Source: Solenopsis invicta
Taxonomy: Eukaryota; Arthropoda; Insecta; Hymenoptera; Formicidae
Reading direction: 5' to 3'
Length of the DNA stretch: 64,000 nt
NCBI RefSeq assembly: GCF_016802725.1
Contig: NC_052672.1
Coordinates: 5,857,685-5,921,684, forward strand
Below, piece after piece: positions 44,501 to 55,483 of the stretch (its first letter is position 1; the number at the start of each line of letters is the position of its first letter). The notes below the pieces were generated by a model. It was not told the DNA's origin, made no database searches, and saw only the letters and a list, made by a program, of their open reading frames with translations. Position numbers and translations under genes: made by a program.

Positions 44501-47500
44501 CCAACGCACCACTCAAGATTTCTGGAAACGGTGGGCGGCGGAGTACATCACCAACTTGCAAAGCAGAGTTAAATGGAGAGCAACGCAACAGAACCTGCAA
44601 ATCAACGATCTAGTACTGCTAAAGGAAGATAATCTTCCACCATTAAAATGGAAAACTGGTGTTATGGACGTACACGCTGGAAAGGACAACCTAGTCAGAG
44701 TAGTAACGGTGCGTACGAACAATGGCGTGTTTAAACGTGCAATCAGTAAACTTTGTAAACTGCCAATAAACGATATTACATAAAGATTAGTAGCCTAATC
44801 TTGGTGGGCGGTGTGTTAACGCTCATATAACACTTTCGTATTAATATTCGTTCGTTATCTATTTAATATCCGAGCCATTTACATTAGGGTAATAATTGCG
44901 TTATTTATATTAATGCCACCTCAGAAATGAGTGTGTACGGCCCTACTATTGGGCATAGTAGCGCGGATGGCGCTTGCGCCCTAACTCTCTCCCGCTAGCG
45001 TAGCTACGCGTGCGTGTGTGTGAGTCTACGAGCTGTGTACACGGTTACGCTGCGACTATTGCAGTCTCGAGTCAAAAATAAAGGAAACATACATCAATAT
45101 AGCAAACCAGTCTTATTGCCATTCCCAACATTGAGATTAAAATAAATTGAGATTAAAATAGAAACACAAAGATTTATGTATGTATTTGTCGAGAATCCTA
45201 TAAATTGAATAACACTAAGAATGACCCAATACGAGGGTTGAAACGTTTGCGTTTAAATGTTTCTAAACGACTTGCTTGAAACTATAAATAAATAATACTA
45301 ATACGAAAATCTAGCTTGACTTTGATGCTGTTTTACTTATATATTTTTAATGATATATTTTTTAATTTAATCGTTTAGAATTTTCCTGCGTTCATAATCG
45401 TTCTTTAGACATATCATTGGAAATTTCATTTCACTCCTATTTAACATTAAATAACTATTATAAAATAATTTTAATGTTTCTCAATATCGTTCTTCAGAGT
45501 GATAATTGCTTTAATGAAGAAATATTCCGATATAAAAATTTTACTTTAAAAGGATATAATAACAAAATCCCATGTCATTGTTAAACTTTGCATAATTCAA
45601 AATATGTACAGCCGATGAAAAGTTAAATAACAAAAAAATACTCGAGTTTACATACATACATTCGTGTAATAGTACGCTCAAGTTTAAAAACAATGACAAA
45701 GTATATTAATTGTAATTAAGTTCTAAAATGTTCCTTGAAAAACGAACAAAATTCCCAACTTTTTCTAATTACCATATCTATCTATTTGTTGCATAAATCA
45801 TTATATCAAGAAGGTTCGAAGAAATATTGAACATCAGATGAGTGAGCTATTGTTACAAGAGTAATATTTCCAAGAACTCCGTTACTAGTATCGTCTAACT
45901 TACATTATATCATCTCAGAAAACTGTTATAGATTGTAAACAACTCACATGCGAACCGACATTCGAACACGTCAAAACTACTGGGTTTCAAATAATCTGGC
46001 AGTATATCCGTGTTATCGGCAACAATAATGAGGATTGACTGCAGGAAAGGGATGCCCCACGCATATAAACAGTACAATAGAAATCGTTTCCTTTGTTTGC
46101 GGTTGTTTATAATTCTATTTTCACGTAAAGTTCTGTAAAAAAGATAAATTAACATTAACTTATTAAATTTTATTAAGTCAGCATTGTGTCTATACAAATG
46201 CTGAAATGTTGCTTTTAATCATAGCATGTGTTATTATCGGATTTTTAGCAATTAGGTTTGCATTTTTTGACAAGTTGATGTAACAATTTGACAGCAAGTT
46301 ATCGACAATTTATATTGTAATCTGAAATCTTCATCGTCGATACTGATCCAAAATGCATAGCGCTTTTATGCAGTCATATTTATAGGATCACATTTTTGTT
46401 GCAAAGTTAATAAGTAATTTTGATGTTGCTATTGAACTGGTAATACATACAGGGTGATTATTAATTAATGTTCTTACTTTTTACAATAGGAGCATGATTT
46501 ATCGACGGATACGTATTTCTAACATATTATTATATTGGAAATTACAAATGCTCCTATGGTAAAAAGTGGGTACATTCATTAATAATCACCCTGTATGTAC
46601 AATACACATATGCATTGTTACCTGCGTGTTACTTCAAAGGATGCTATAGTGACCGAAAAACTTCCTCAATGTCGGCAATGCAGATTATTTTTCGAGAGAG
46701 ATTAGGCTAGTCTTAGAGTTTTCTAAAGTGCGGCCTGGTCTTATTTCATACATACGAGCTACAGAATGCTAGTAAATGACACAAGTTAACCTCGGTTGAC
46801 TGATCCACGAGCCGAAAATAAATAAATTTTTAACTTTTTGTTCGATTTTCTCATAAAATTTACCAGCCCGCACTTTTTGTGGTGCGTACTTTTATTCTGC
46901 AAAAAGATTTTGTGATCTGTAGAGCCAATTCGAAAATTAATGAACACTGTAATGTGTCGGTAATTCCCGTCACTATAGCATCCTCTTCAATGTCGATATA
47001 TTCGCTGAAGACAAATATATGGAAAGTTGCTAACATAATAAGCAATCACAGATTTATGCAATTTCACTTATAAGGAAATCTCGCGAAGTGTCACACCCTG
47101 ATTTTAATGAAACTTTATATACATTTAGGTAACATAATTAAATGATTTTAGAAAATATCAATTGCTGCCAATAAACGGTTTGAAGGGGTCAAATTATCCA
47201 ATATATGTATAGCGGTTTTTTGTAATACCTCAAAAACTATTTTAGATATCAAAAACTGTTTTCATACACATTTAAAGATATCAAAAACTGTTTTTATAAA
47301 GATTTAAACAATAGTACAGTTAAAATAACGTAGGAACGTTATTTTAACTGTGCTATTGTTTAAATCTTTAATTAAATCATTTGTTTAAAATTATCTCTGT
47401 TTACTCATCTTAATAACATTTTTTTTTAAGGTGAGTAAACAGAGATAATTTTAAACATTACCCTGGCAAAAATAAAGTGTAAATAAGGAACGTAAGAAAC

Positions 47501-50500
47501 GTAAAGAAAAAGTATGGAAAGTATGATGAAAGCGTAATTTAGCTCTTTATAAATTGTAGATTTTGAAACAACGGAGCATGAAAAACTTGTATGACGCTTG
47601 CGTAATGATTCAAGAAGCTTTCTATTGTAGCCAGGGTATCTGGATATTAAACAATTTTTTCCAAATTTAATTTTTAAATATACTCATATGATGATTGCTA
47701 CATCAACAATAAAATTTGCCATATCATTATAATTTTGTTGAAATGCTATGTAAAAATTATTTACGAAAACAGTTATTAATATTTAAAAAGTTAGTACGTT
47801 TTCGTCTCTTTTTATAAATATATATTCGCACAATTAAAAATTATAATTGTTATTAAAACTTACAATTTAATAAATATACTATTGGAATAGAATTAGCCAT
47901 AAGATTAACCATGAGATTAACAAAGAATCATTAAATATTGGTGAAATAATTTGTGAAAGATCAATGAGATAATTAAGAGACCATTGAGATAAATTAAAAA
48001 ATAATTTTGCGCGATAATAAATTTTAAGTATTAAAAGTATTAAAATCATAAAATTGATTAATTCATTAATTATCAAATTATTAATTTTCTGCACGGTAAA
48101 ATAATTGTCTACTCATTTATTCAATCCTAGATTATTCCATTTGACCCAATAATGTCATCATGTATGACTTACCCAAAAGTCCGCCATATGTCGAAGCACA
48201 TAACGTTAAGCCAGAAATGCGTCGAACATATAAAAAAAAAATCGATGTAAGCTAGAAAAGTAATTTTTACGTTCTTTAACGTTATTCGTATATGAATATT
48301 CCATAAGACATGTGTATACAAACCTAAAGCTTTGCACGATGTCTTTCCTAATTGCTCATTCGTGATTTTTACACGCAAATCCCTGCTGAATATAAAGGCG
48401 GTACTCAGTAAGAGACTGCTTACATAGCATATGACCGTTTTTCCATGAATATTTTGCAGATTTGGTAAGTACGCGTACACTAGCAAGGTCATCAATAGAA
48501 ATAAACATTTGACGATAAATATGGCGAACCTCCAGTTAGGGCTAAACAAAAAATGCACTTTAGATTTCATAATTCATAATATACAAATGTGATACGTTTA
48601 TCTAATGCTCGAAAATTTGTCTGATATTATTTTCATCAATTTTCCATACATTAAATAATGCTTCTTCTTGTGCCGCGTATACATATAACTAAAATATTTA
48701 CAGCTCTCGAATACTCGAACACTTTGTAATTATGCGGTACTCGACATGTTACGACATGTTATCATTGTTTGAGATTGTAAAATTTAAACAAATTAAATCT
48801 GTCGAATTTAATCAAATTTAAACAAATTTAATCAAATTTAAAAATATTTGCGATAGAAAGGATAAGAGCCTGAATGCATAATAATGCGCTAGCATTGTTA
48901 ATGAAAGTCTAATATAACGCGTTGGGTTTTAAATAATTACTGGGAAATCAACACAAATTTACTTTACCGGAACGATTTTCTGATATCACAAAGCATTGGG
49001 AAATCCCATATTAATATCCCATACAATCTGACAATTCGTTTACATCTACAGAGATATTGTTGAAAAGTGAAACTAGTAATAGAATGGCAGTTGGTAAATG
49101 TACGCAAATAATAATTACATACAGTTATCGCATAATACATTTTATAGCTAAGGTAATGAAAAATATATACCTAGTATAAATGTAATTTTGCTTTCCTATG
49201 TATTCGTCACAGTAAAGCAATTCAAAACGATAAAAGTTGTTGACTTTGTCTTCCACGACGTCGAAGCAGTACCTGCCGTTCGTATGTCCATTTGATTTCG
49301 ATGACATACGTTCTTCCCATTCATCTGGGTCCCAGAAAAGGTGTATTTTTTTACACGGGATGTATATACGGGGTTGTAAAACATGACTCCAAACCCCGTG
49401 GACTAAGTAATTAAAGAGAAGTAAGTTAATTCCGTTTCTCTGTGAGTAGAATTAACGTCGACAATTGTCAACCGTTATTTATAATCAATTAGCAAACAGA
49501 TAAGAAATGTAGTAGAGATAAAAATATAAATTTTCTCAGAAAGTAATAGAAGTGTTTAAATACCATTAGATGTAGGGTTGCTATAGTGAGGGATTTTTCT
49601 CAAAATTTAGATTCTGTTATTATCAAGTAAAACTATTTGGAAGAACAAAAAGTTTATAATTTTTGGAAGAAGATGTAAGGATCTTTAATATTTGCATTTT
49701 ACCAGAAATTCCCCGTAATGTAATACAACTTTGAGGAAATCGGTTTAGTAACTCTGATTAGAAATACCTTTGGTCGTGTCGAAAGTGAACGACTTCGATT
49801 GACTCACGGCGTCTGCAAGAGCATTGTAAAATTTTCCGAGTGTATTAGGTACAGGGTCCGCATTGCAACCATAATGACTGTCATTAAGATAAAGATGTCT
49901 ATTTTCGGAACAACACTTTCTGATACAAGCGTTTTTGTCGCAGAATTCCGGTTTTCTGCAGATACGGACTGCCAAACTTCGTTTAACTGCAAATTCTGAC
50001 ATCATCTCGATACAAATGTTATCCCCAATAACAGATTCCTCTTTGACAATATTGTTGAACTCTGGAACCTTCACCTGTTAAGTTATTTGATTCATCTAAT
50101 GTTTTAATTCACATCGACACATCCATAAGGTAATGCTTCTCTTTCAAAAGGCATAAATGCATTTATTATGTAAATTATCTTACATATCACTGTATTTATT
50201 CTTTTACTAGCATATTACACGCAATCATCAGAATTGTATTAACTAGATCTGCATTTGTTGGCAAATTAATATCTTCACTTTTGACAACATTAAGTAAAAG
50301 CTTGCTAACAACTTCTTGGCAACTTTAAAACTATTATCATCAAAATTTGTGCTGTTATGATGATGACACAAAAATTTATAGGATTATACAATATTGCCAA
50401 CGCAAAATAAAGTTACTGTTTTCTAACCGGCAATATATGTATACATTTAATTTACAATTGAAACTAGATCGCGTTTTGTGTATAGTACAATTAAAAACAA

Positions 50501-53500
50501 GATATGCTTTGTATACTGTCACAGCAGGATCATGTTACTGAAATAATAAAGCGACATTGGACAAATTAATGCACCTCATGTGTGTTGTGAACTTGTCATC
50601 AATTTTTTGACATCGGAATCTAATGGAACTGAGTTAGTAACAAGAGAGCAAAGATATATCATCAGTCAATGAAGACTTTACATGATTGCAAAACAACAGT
50701 CACATTTATATACATTTATATACATTTACACATTGTCATTTCGGTAGTGCTTTGTCATTTCGGTATATTCAAAATAGTTAAATATGCCACAGCATCTAAA
50801 GCAATCACAGATTTGTGCGATTTTGCTTAAACGCGTGGTTATCTACGATCATGTGAGGTGTTTACAAATTTTTGCTGCAAAAAGGATTATGATACATCTG
50901 TAATATAAAATAAAGTATACGACATCTACGAAAATATTATATACTGGATCCTTGAAAAACAAGAAGATTTTTATTTCTCGATCGAATAGTGTAAAACAAA
51001 CGAGCATCGATCTGAAAGTTAAGTTTTTCTTCTATCTGCAATGGTTCAACTCACTAGAAGAATATTTAATCTCTTCAGCAAAATTTGTTCAATTTAGACA
51101 TTTTTAAAACAATCGAAAATTTTTTTATATATCCAATATTTAATTACTTCTGCGAAATACAAAGTAAAGAAATACTTCTATATACATATAATATTAACTA
51201 AATAATTATGTGTGGTACATTTTACCAAAAATATCCCCAATTAAGGTAAATGTATGAAATTACGCCACATTAAGCAAGAACTAATTTTTGACAAATTATT
51301 TAAAAAATAATAATGAATAATATTAGATAAAACTGTAAATATTATCTAAAGTTAATATTTAACTTTAAATTAACAAAAACGTAAATAAAAATTGAAAATA
51401 AACATGAATATGTTTATGTACAAAAGAATTAAGCGTGGATTGCAAATATACTGAGTTCCGCCAGATTTTTCCGATTTAGGCCACTAATATATACCAAATG
51501 ACGTCACACTGTCCGTGTGTGTACTACCCTTATTATATTTTCCAAAAACTTATACAATACTAATACAATTTTGTATTACAATCAAAAGTATTTTATTTTA
51601 TAATTTACACGTTACATTGTTACAACAATTGTAACAACAATTTAAGAACAAATTTAGTCATGGATAAAGTGACAAATTTTTGACATGGGTTTTTGAGAAT
51701 CGTTTGTCACAAAAAATCACATTATGCGCAATTACTTTCTTTGATGGAATCACTTCATCACTTTGTCGACTGTTTTCCAATAATGTTTACCCTTACAAAA
51801 ATAATTCACCGTTTTTAGCCCGTTTTTAGCACTCGAAAATGGTCAATTTGAGTGGTGAAAACGTGCAATCCGCTCGATGAGTATGATCCGTTTTTAAGTC
51901 GCAAACAGGTAATTCTCTGGAAAAATGAGTGATTAAAACGGATTGCATACGAGTATATCCGAGTAGTAATAACGTATAGTTGAGTACAAAGTATGAGTAT
52001 TTTTGAGTGGTAAAAACGTATTCAGCTACGAGTATAAAATACTCATTTTGCACTCACAAGTACTCACATTGCACATTTTGAAAAATAAAACAATTCAATA
52101 AAAATTATTAATTAATCTATAATTATTAAAATTTTTATAAATCATGCTATTTTACAATGTGCAATGTGAATGCTATATATTTTATATTTACACATATGGT
52201 TATTATTTGAAAAACGTATACATATACAATCTCGTGTGTGTGTGATTTTTGTAGACATTTTCAAATAATTGCTATAACAATTTTGATATATGAATAATAT
52301 TTGAATGTATAATTAAACCAACTTAGCAATTATAATTTTTATTATTATTATAGAAAGTAAACATTTTTATTTCTATACAAATAACCAAAAATAATTATAT
52401 TACGATTTTTAATAACAAATAAAATATTTTTAAAATCCATATTAATTGCTTAAAAATGTTTTTAATGTTACGATGTTTACTTTAGAATTTTTCTTCATTT
52501 AGAAAACAGCGATAATGAATTTTAAAATGAACCGTGATAGTCTTGCAACTAAACTTAGTGTGACAAATTAAGTTCTAAATTAATAGAAAAGCTTATATAA
52601 ACCAAAGAACAATTAGAAATATAGAAAAATAACGAAACAAATATTATACATCAAAGATACCGGTTCAGAGGAATTTATATGTTGAAGTTGGCACAGGCAT
52701 AGATAAATTGTCATTGGAATGATGATGATATTCGCCACTATCAATACAATCGATGTTTTCGAAAATTGATTTTACTATTATTTATTCTCCTTCAAGCAAT
52801 ACAACTTTTATCTAATATATATTTTTAATTCAACTATCTTGCAAAAATATAAAGAATAATAGAATAAAACAAGATACTCCATGTACACACCAAAAAGACA
52901 TTGCACTATGTTATAAACTTTCGATGCTTTCTCACGAATACTTAAATATTGCGTGGTGCCACTTATTTAAAAATTAATTGAGAGTAAGTACTAATATAAT
53001 TAATATAAATATAATTAAAGTTAAGAGAAATCAGCGAATATCAAGAGGCGCGGTCGCGCCAAATGAACGCATTAGCGAGTTTTATTTTATCCTACTTTTG
53101 TGAGTAAAAGAACGTATAAATAACGTGGTGTCACTCATCAACTGGAAAATGAATATTGAAAACGGACAATCCACTTGGTCTTCCCTTTCGTGAGTAAAAG
53201 AGGAACGTATTAACGTATTGTCACTCATCAGCTAAAAAATGAGTATTGAAAACGGACAATATACTCAAAAATACTCGTAAGCTTACTCGTATACTCATCA
53301 TCTTCCTTCGCAAGACTGCGAGTGCAAGAAACGGGCATAAAAATGATGAAACAGGCTAAAAACGGGTTAAAAATGGTCCATATGAAGTGTAAAAACGGTG
53401 AATTATTTTTGTAAGGGTAGATAATTTTAATCATTCGTGTTTTATTATGGATACGAAACAAATTGCGGCGTCATTCGGATCATTGGCGTAATTTCGTATA

Positions 53501-55483
53501 TTTAATTTGTACAGCTTAAGCTAAAAGTACTAAATTATTTTGTTTTAGAGTATTCTAATTGCTAACGAAAGCACCTATGATTCGGCAATCGTTTGTGTCA
53601 ATATGTATTTTATTCGTACATAAAAGTGAAAAACGGAATATCAAAAGCAATATTATGCAATGAAATGTTATGTAAAACTGAAATTTTGTTTCCTTTAAAT
53701 ACTAATTATTAACTTATTGGAAAAAATTAAATATCCACAATATTCAAAATAATAATTGATATTCACTAGTTTCAAAAATTATTTTACGTTTAATTTCTTA
53801 CTCACCAAATATGTACCGTTCCGTAGGGAGATATCGTTTTCGTTAACTTCATAATTAACGATCGGCCCTTCGCACTTAGGTGGACCCTGAGTGAGTATCA
53901 TTGCACTTTCTGTGTCAGTTGATCTATTTAGCAAAAATGCTCCAAGACTCTGTGATTCGTTTAACCGGGTCACACATGCCTTTGTGCCGCTGTCAAATAT
54001 TGTATCGTCAAAACAACATTTTCTGATGTGTAAGAGCTGCCAAAAGGATGTGTCAATTGCTTTCACTTGTAGATCTTTGTTTGATTGACAGTGACGAATT
54101 ATTATTACAGGTTCTTCTTTTTGATCGTAAAATGTTTCAAGGCAAGCTGGCTTCTACAAATAATTTGTTAAGTTGTGAAGCAAGGATCACTTGATTTTAA
54201 CGTCGTTTAAATAATTGTCGTTAAATATCGTTTTACTTTAGTTATTAGGATAGTATACAAAATGTGAATACTATTAATTTTCTTTTAAATGATATAAATG
54301 GCTACATACATTAGGGTATCAAAAAAGCCGGAGGATCCCAATTGTCTACAAATCGATTGCTTACAGCGTCGATTGCCAACATCCCAATTGTCTACAAGAC
54401 AAACTACACACAAGTAATACTGCTTACAGATTAATTGCCTACAGTCTCAATCGCGCATAAGTAAAAAATTAAAGGACAAATAACTCAAACATGCGACCAT
54501 CTAAAGTCTAAACGCAGTCTGTGATTGGTTAGCTTTAAACTCTTATATCTAGTGATATATGCAAAAGAGATCACTTTTACGCGCTGATGACAAGCGCGTA
54601 AGCCACACGAAGAAAGAAATCCTAATTTTAAAAACTATTATTTAAAATAAAGATTTACAAATAATTATTTTACTTCATTTTTCAATAACTTTTTGCTATA
54701 ATATTTTGATTACATTGGTTATTTATAGAAAATAATCAATGTATACAAAAAAATAACATTTTATTTTAATGTACTTTGCTATAAAATACTTGCTTCTGAC
54801 GTTAATTTTTCATTTTTTATTTGTACGCAATAAAGCTTGTATCGATCTGTAGGCAGTATTACTTGTGTGCAGTTCGCTTTGTAGGCAATATTACATGTGT
54901 GCAATCGTACATTTGTTCTTTAATTTTTTACTTGTGCGCAATTGAGGATGTAGGCAATCGATCTGTAGACAGTATTACTTGTGTGTAGTTTGTCTTGTAG
55001 GCAATTGGGATGTTGGCAATCAACGCTGTAGGCAATCAATTTGTAGGCAATTGAAACCCTCTCAAAAAAGCATTTCTTGACTTTCCTAGATTACTTTTTA
55101 TACTTCTTTATTATTCTATTTATACTTGTTATAAAACTTGACTTTTATCTTGTCAATGATGACATTGCGACCTTAAGCTTAAAAATAAAGACAAGATTAA
55201 TTTAATTTCAATTTACCTCTAAGTTAGCGATAGATTCAAAATGGACAAGTGGTGTTGTCACAAGATCCTCAGATTCGTCGCACTGAGGAATTCCTTGGAA
55301 CTCTCTGGTAATGTTCCAATAGTGAACGTAAACTTCTATTACGAATAACGGTATTGATTCACAGTTGGTGAAATTGTTTACATAGATCTGTCCTGGTGGG
55401 CAACATTTCGTTAGTTGCCATTCGGATGATGCTCTTATCAAGAATAATATCAGGCCGAGCAAAGCAAACCTCATCATAGACAT
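35574..55483 (-). CDS. Gene B: Methuselah-like G-protein coupled receptor, nine exons
   Basis: Tandem paralog of gene A, about 675 residues, same exon plan. Coding exons 5' to 3': 55217-55483, 53806-54153, 49768-50074, 49171-49402, 48324-48541, 48173-48251, 45948-46132, 37521-37701, 35574-35784; all GT-AG with compatible phases. Signal peptide 1-21. The ectodomain holds KCCPPGQ, RKCCFDD, RKCCSEN and the FELLYCDE strand. Seven membrane segments follow, with LLVYAYLP (TM1), IHGKTVICYVSS (TM2), FWLNVMCFDIWRTF (TM3), RFLLYCLYAWGIP (TM4), YGPLMILMISNIVFFILTT (TM5), KLFIVMGLTW (TM6) and LLIFIIFVLKKSVY (TM7). The tail stops right after ICKR (TAG), 12 residues shorter than in gene A. Intron 8 hosts an antisense BEL/Pao element; introns 1, 2 and 6 carry smaller transposons. 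No frame damage is seen, so it is probably functional. Ligand and pathway are unknown. Confidence 0.88.
36540..36615 (-). other. tRNA-like sequence, probably a SINE or tRNA relic
   Basis: On the minus strand there is a box A-like TGGTGAAAGTGTAGGC, and 35 bases on a clear box B, GGTTCAAATCC, in a near T-arm context. The 3' end CCGAGGTA has no complementary 5' acceptor strand, and the T stem has a mismatch. A working tRNA is therefore unlikely. It is followed by an inverted repeat (about 36612-36710) and is missing from the homologous part of gene A. Confidence 0.4.
38921..39237 (+). repeat. 5' LTR of the BEL/Pao element
   Basis: Starts TGTTAACGCTCATATAACAC and ends ATTGCCATTCCCAACA, with TG...CA termini. 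An AATAAA signal lies at 39184-39189. A GC-richer stretch (about 39030-39160) probably holds the transcription start. Identical to 44814-45130 by direct reading. Confidence 0.97.
39240..39256 (+). other. Primer-binding site, tRNA-Tyr type
   Basis: TGGTCCTTCGAGCCGGA, 2 bp after the LTR, is complementary to the 3' end of an insect tRNA-Tyr (acceptor strand TCGAAGG plus CCA), as I know that tRNA. The match is 17 bases. Confidence 0.75.
39354..44783 (+). CDS. BEL/Pao gag-pol polyprotein
   Basis: A retrotransposon polyprotein of 1809 residues in one uninterrupted frame. Order: a coiled, charged N-terminus (about 1-110); gag-like DUF1759 region (from about 171, LPTIKLPRFDEKIEEWKCF); two cysteine-histidine knuckles (about 396-460); aspartic protease region with LLDSASEVNFIS (Asp 526); reverse transcriptase (about 800-1000) with ALTADLQKMF (Asp 866) and catalytic YVDD (942-945); Pao-type RNase H region with FCDAFESAYGA (Asp 1119) and WLDSMVVLHWL; integrase H2C2 zinc finger (from His 1441); integrase core GVDFAGP (Asp 1511), SDNATNF (Asp 1577), GGLWEAGVK (Glu 1630); and the C-terminal DUF5641-type segment (VLLKEDNLPPLKWKTG). 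No envelope-like frame follows. All expected motifs are present, so the element may be autonomous; activity is inference. Confidence 0.97.
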   Translation: MSVENLRKTRGYVKAKLTRLRGQVLQATSEDDAFDKEQATTRLERLEEIQREFEDTQRKLLEGDRELTDDDAAEEEIFEQRYYEVKDILKRFIKPSEGVESRNMDAIARLLQRQTELMQHVTLGTNGDAAAAITPARESEALAAIIARQTEILDRVANAAGSANVDTRVKLPTIKLPRFDEKIEEWKCFADSFRSIIHDKPHLSNIEKFQYLSSSISGDAAKVIESIELTGENYIAAWELLQQRYDDPRSLKKKHIQCLFTMPTVVKESAKALRDLIDYCSRHLRILKVLGLATDTWDDFVMHMMETRFDMRTLRAWEEEVESNDNAKLIDMMDFLRKRCQTLERIESRSTTSNNDKFVKESEQRGKKSYTADSKSYSSKGTKSTSLTTSVSTGKCNFCGDNHLIYYCEKFLALPISDRSKEVRRLKLCVNCLRSDHYVKFCRMGPCKECAQKHNTLIHQSSDNKTSVKSESSDVQDKVKSDESVSNVAVHHASSNTRRRQVLMATAIVEAIQRNGRSVPIRVLLDSASEVNFISQAAHNKLGLKRNYVSEIVTGLNEVENKIHYICDVHIKSRCSNFEINAECFIVPKVTKDLPSMKLDRNKLTLPNNLKLADSEFHKISPIDMLIGGEFFYDLMEDGKIELGNNQLTLRNTKFGWIIAVPISAASVVSSIKQNTVHALTCSLKSHDDLNENLEKFWELENYDKGTTRLLSNDEKKCERYFEQTTIRDTNGRFIVRLPFRDETLPIGNNKEIALKRLNYLERKLKGNKVFRDRYINFMYDYVKLGHMSIVTDSHNESQRVVYLPHHGVLKESSSSTKLRVVFDASAKNNRGVSLNDALLVGPVLQDNLIDIVLRFRFSEIALTADLQKMFRQILVHISDRDAQRILWRFSTEEPIQEYRLNTVTYGQACASYLAIKCLRQLATDSAERYPLAANALLYDTYVDDIISGTNTVEEAQTLYEQLTSLLLEGGFTAHKWCSNSEEALENVPIHLRESSSTLNIDANDVIRTLGIEWNSDIDEFHFKAQIVAQAFTKRKILSAISKLYDPLGLIGPVLTTAKILMQGLWEIKVDWDDPLPESFLDKWVNFQESLKDVYTLCVPRLVVNSLGTSQLFIQGFCDAFESAYGACIYVQSVNNCQDKILSRLLCSKARVAPLKKQTVPRLELCSALLLAKLLDNVKKAIRVNIDGIYAWLDSMVVLHWLRGDTSRWKPFVYNRVAEILEILPASQWNHVKGSENPADLISRGATPAQLKDSSLWWNGPEWLLSIRQSTNHEESNWELNEQDLASVEFESKGEVRCCNVNAQQASSYGEAIAKLIERCSTLTKIERSLAYCIRFVSNCRKKGKNRILTRLTLSEIAIAHMELIKHSQLIYFPDDIKDLRVKGELRQSSQLSQLQAFLDKDGVLRVGGRLQETPWTFERKHPILLSGQCKITRLLIEREHRALLHASQQLLLSVIRQRYWPLNARNIVRQVCRSCVWCFKNNPRGLTQAMGSLPSDRVKPSKPFDITGVDFAGPIITLVNKGRGRKTFKSYIALFICFATRAIHLEATSELTTAAFMATLRRFIGRRGLPRKICSDNATNFVGAKRELEELYAFDRSSIDGVVGDNLQERGIEWTFIPPYSPHMGGLWEAGVKSCKYHLKRVMGNTLFTFEELSTVLVQIEACLNSRPLSPLSSDALDLQALTPGHFLVGGPLVSLSERDLSDVKINRLDRWEMIQRTTQDFWKRWAAEYITNLQSRVKWRATQQNLQINDLVLLKEDNLPPLKWKTGVMDVHAGKDNLVRVVTVRTNNGVFKRAISKLCKLPINDIT
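44801..44813 (+). other. Polypurine tract
   Basis: TTGGTGGGCGGTG directly before the 3' LTR, 18 bp after the gag-pol stop. Its position and G-richness fit the plus-strand priming site. Confidence 0.7.
44814..45130 (+). repeat. 3' LTR of the BEL/Pao element
   Basis: 317 bp, identical to the 5' LTR, followed by TTGAG. It carries the same AATAAA signal. Confidence 0.97.
46450..46593. mobile_element. 144-bp MITE with TIR CAGGGTGATTATTAAT
   Basis: The ends CAGGGTGATTATTAATTAAT and ATTAATAATCACCCTG are inverted, with further pairing inward (AATAGGAGCAT with ATGCTCCTAT). TA lies on both sides. It sits in intron 6 of gene B; the gene A counterpart near 16300 is uninterrupted. Confidence 0.8.
46638..46984. 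mobile_element. 347-bp MITE, 16-bp perfect TIR, 6-bp duplication
   Basis: AGGATGCTATAGTGAC at the left is exactly inverted at the right (GTCACTATAGCATCCT). CTTCAA flanks both sides (46632-46637, 46985-46990), whereas gene A has a single GCTTCAATGTAG. No coding content. The superfamily is not certain from the ends alone. Confidence 0.85.
47299..47457. repeat. Two adjacent hairpins
   Basis: The first pairs 47299-47331 with 47338-47370 (AAAGATTTAAACAATAGTAC and its complement, nearly perfect over 33 bp). The second pairs 47382-47411 with 47428-47457 (TGTTTAAAATTATCTCTGTT and complement). Both lie in a stretch (about 47070-47460) of gene B intron 6 with no counterpart in gene A, so they are parts of an insertion. 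Confidence 0.7.
51788..53420. mobile_element. DNA transposon with TIR TACCCTTACAAAAATAATTC in intron 2 of gene B
   Basis: Paralogous copy of 22102-23737, about 97% identical by eye, with the same ends and inner motifs and bracketed by the same outer inverted pair (about 51243 and 53520). Confidence 0.7.
54313..55060. mobile_element. Foldback element with repeated ATTGCCTACA motif, intron 1 of gene B
   Basis: 54313-54482 and 54905-55060 are inverted copies, about 160 bp each. Inside each arm the word ATTGCCTACA (or ATTGTCTACA) and its spacing variants recur four to five times, so each arm is itself repetitive. The left arm has about 20 extra bases near its tip. The middle, 420 bp, is AT-rich with no gene. 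Absent from gene A. Confidence 0.8.

Larger units (their letters stand above)
38921..45130 (+). mobile_element. Complete BEL/Pao LTR retrotransposon in intron 8 of gene B
   Basis: A 6210-bp element with two 317-bp LTRs that read identically. It is flanked by the 5-bp target duplication TTGAG (38916-38920, 45131-45135). A primer-binding site follows the 5' LTR and a purine-rich tract precedes the 3' LTR. A single open frame fills the inside. The homologous position in intron 8 of gene A (near 13330) is empty. Identical LTRs and an undamaged frame indicate a recent insertion. It lies antisense to the receptor gene. Confidence 0.97.

Noticed and set aside
39599..44722. Minus-strand and alternative-frame openings inside the BEL element
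   Set aside because: Shadows of the gag-pol frame; no envelope or accessory protein motif was found.
49196..49384. 62-codon minus-strand frame overlapping exon 4 of gene B
   Set aside because: It is read one base off the true exon frame. The phase from exons 3 and 5 fixes the frame with WDPDEWEER and FELLYCDE instead.
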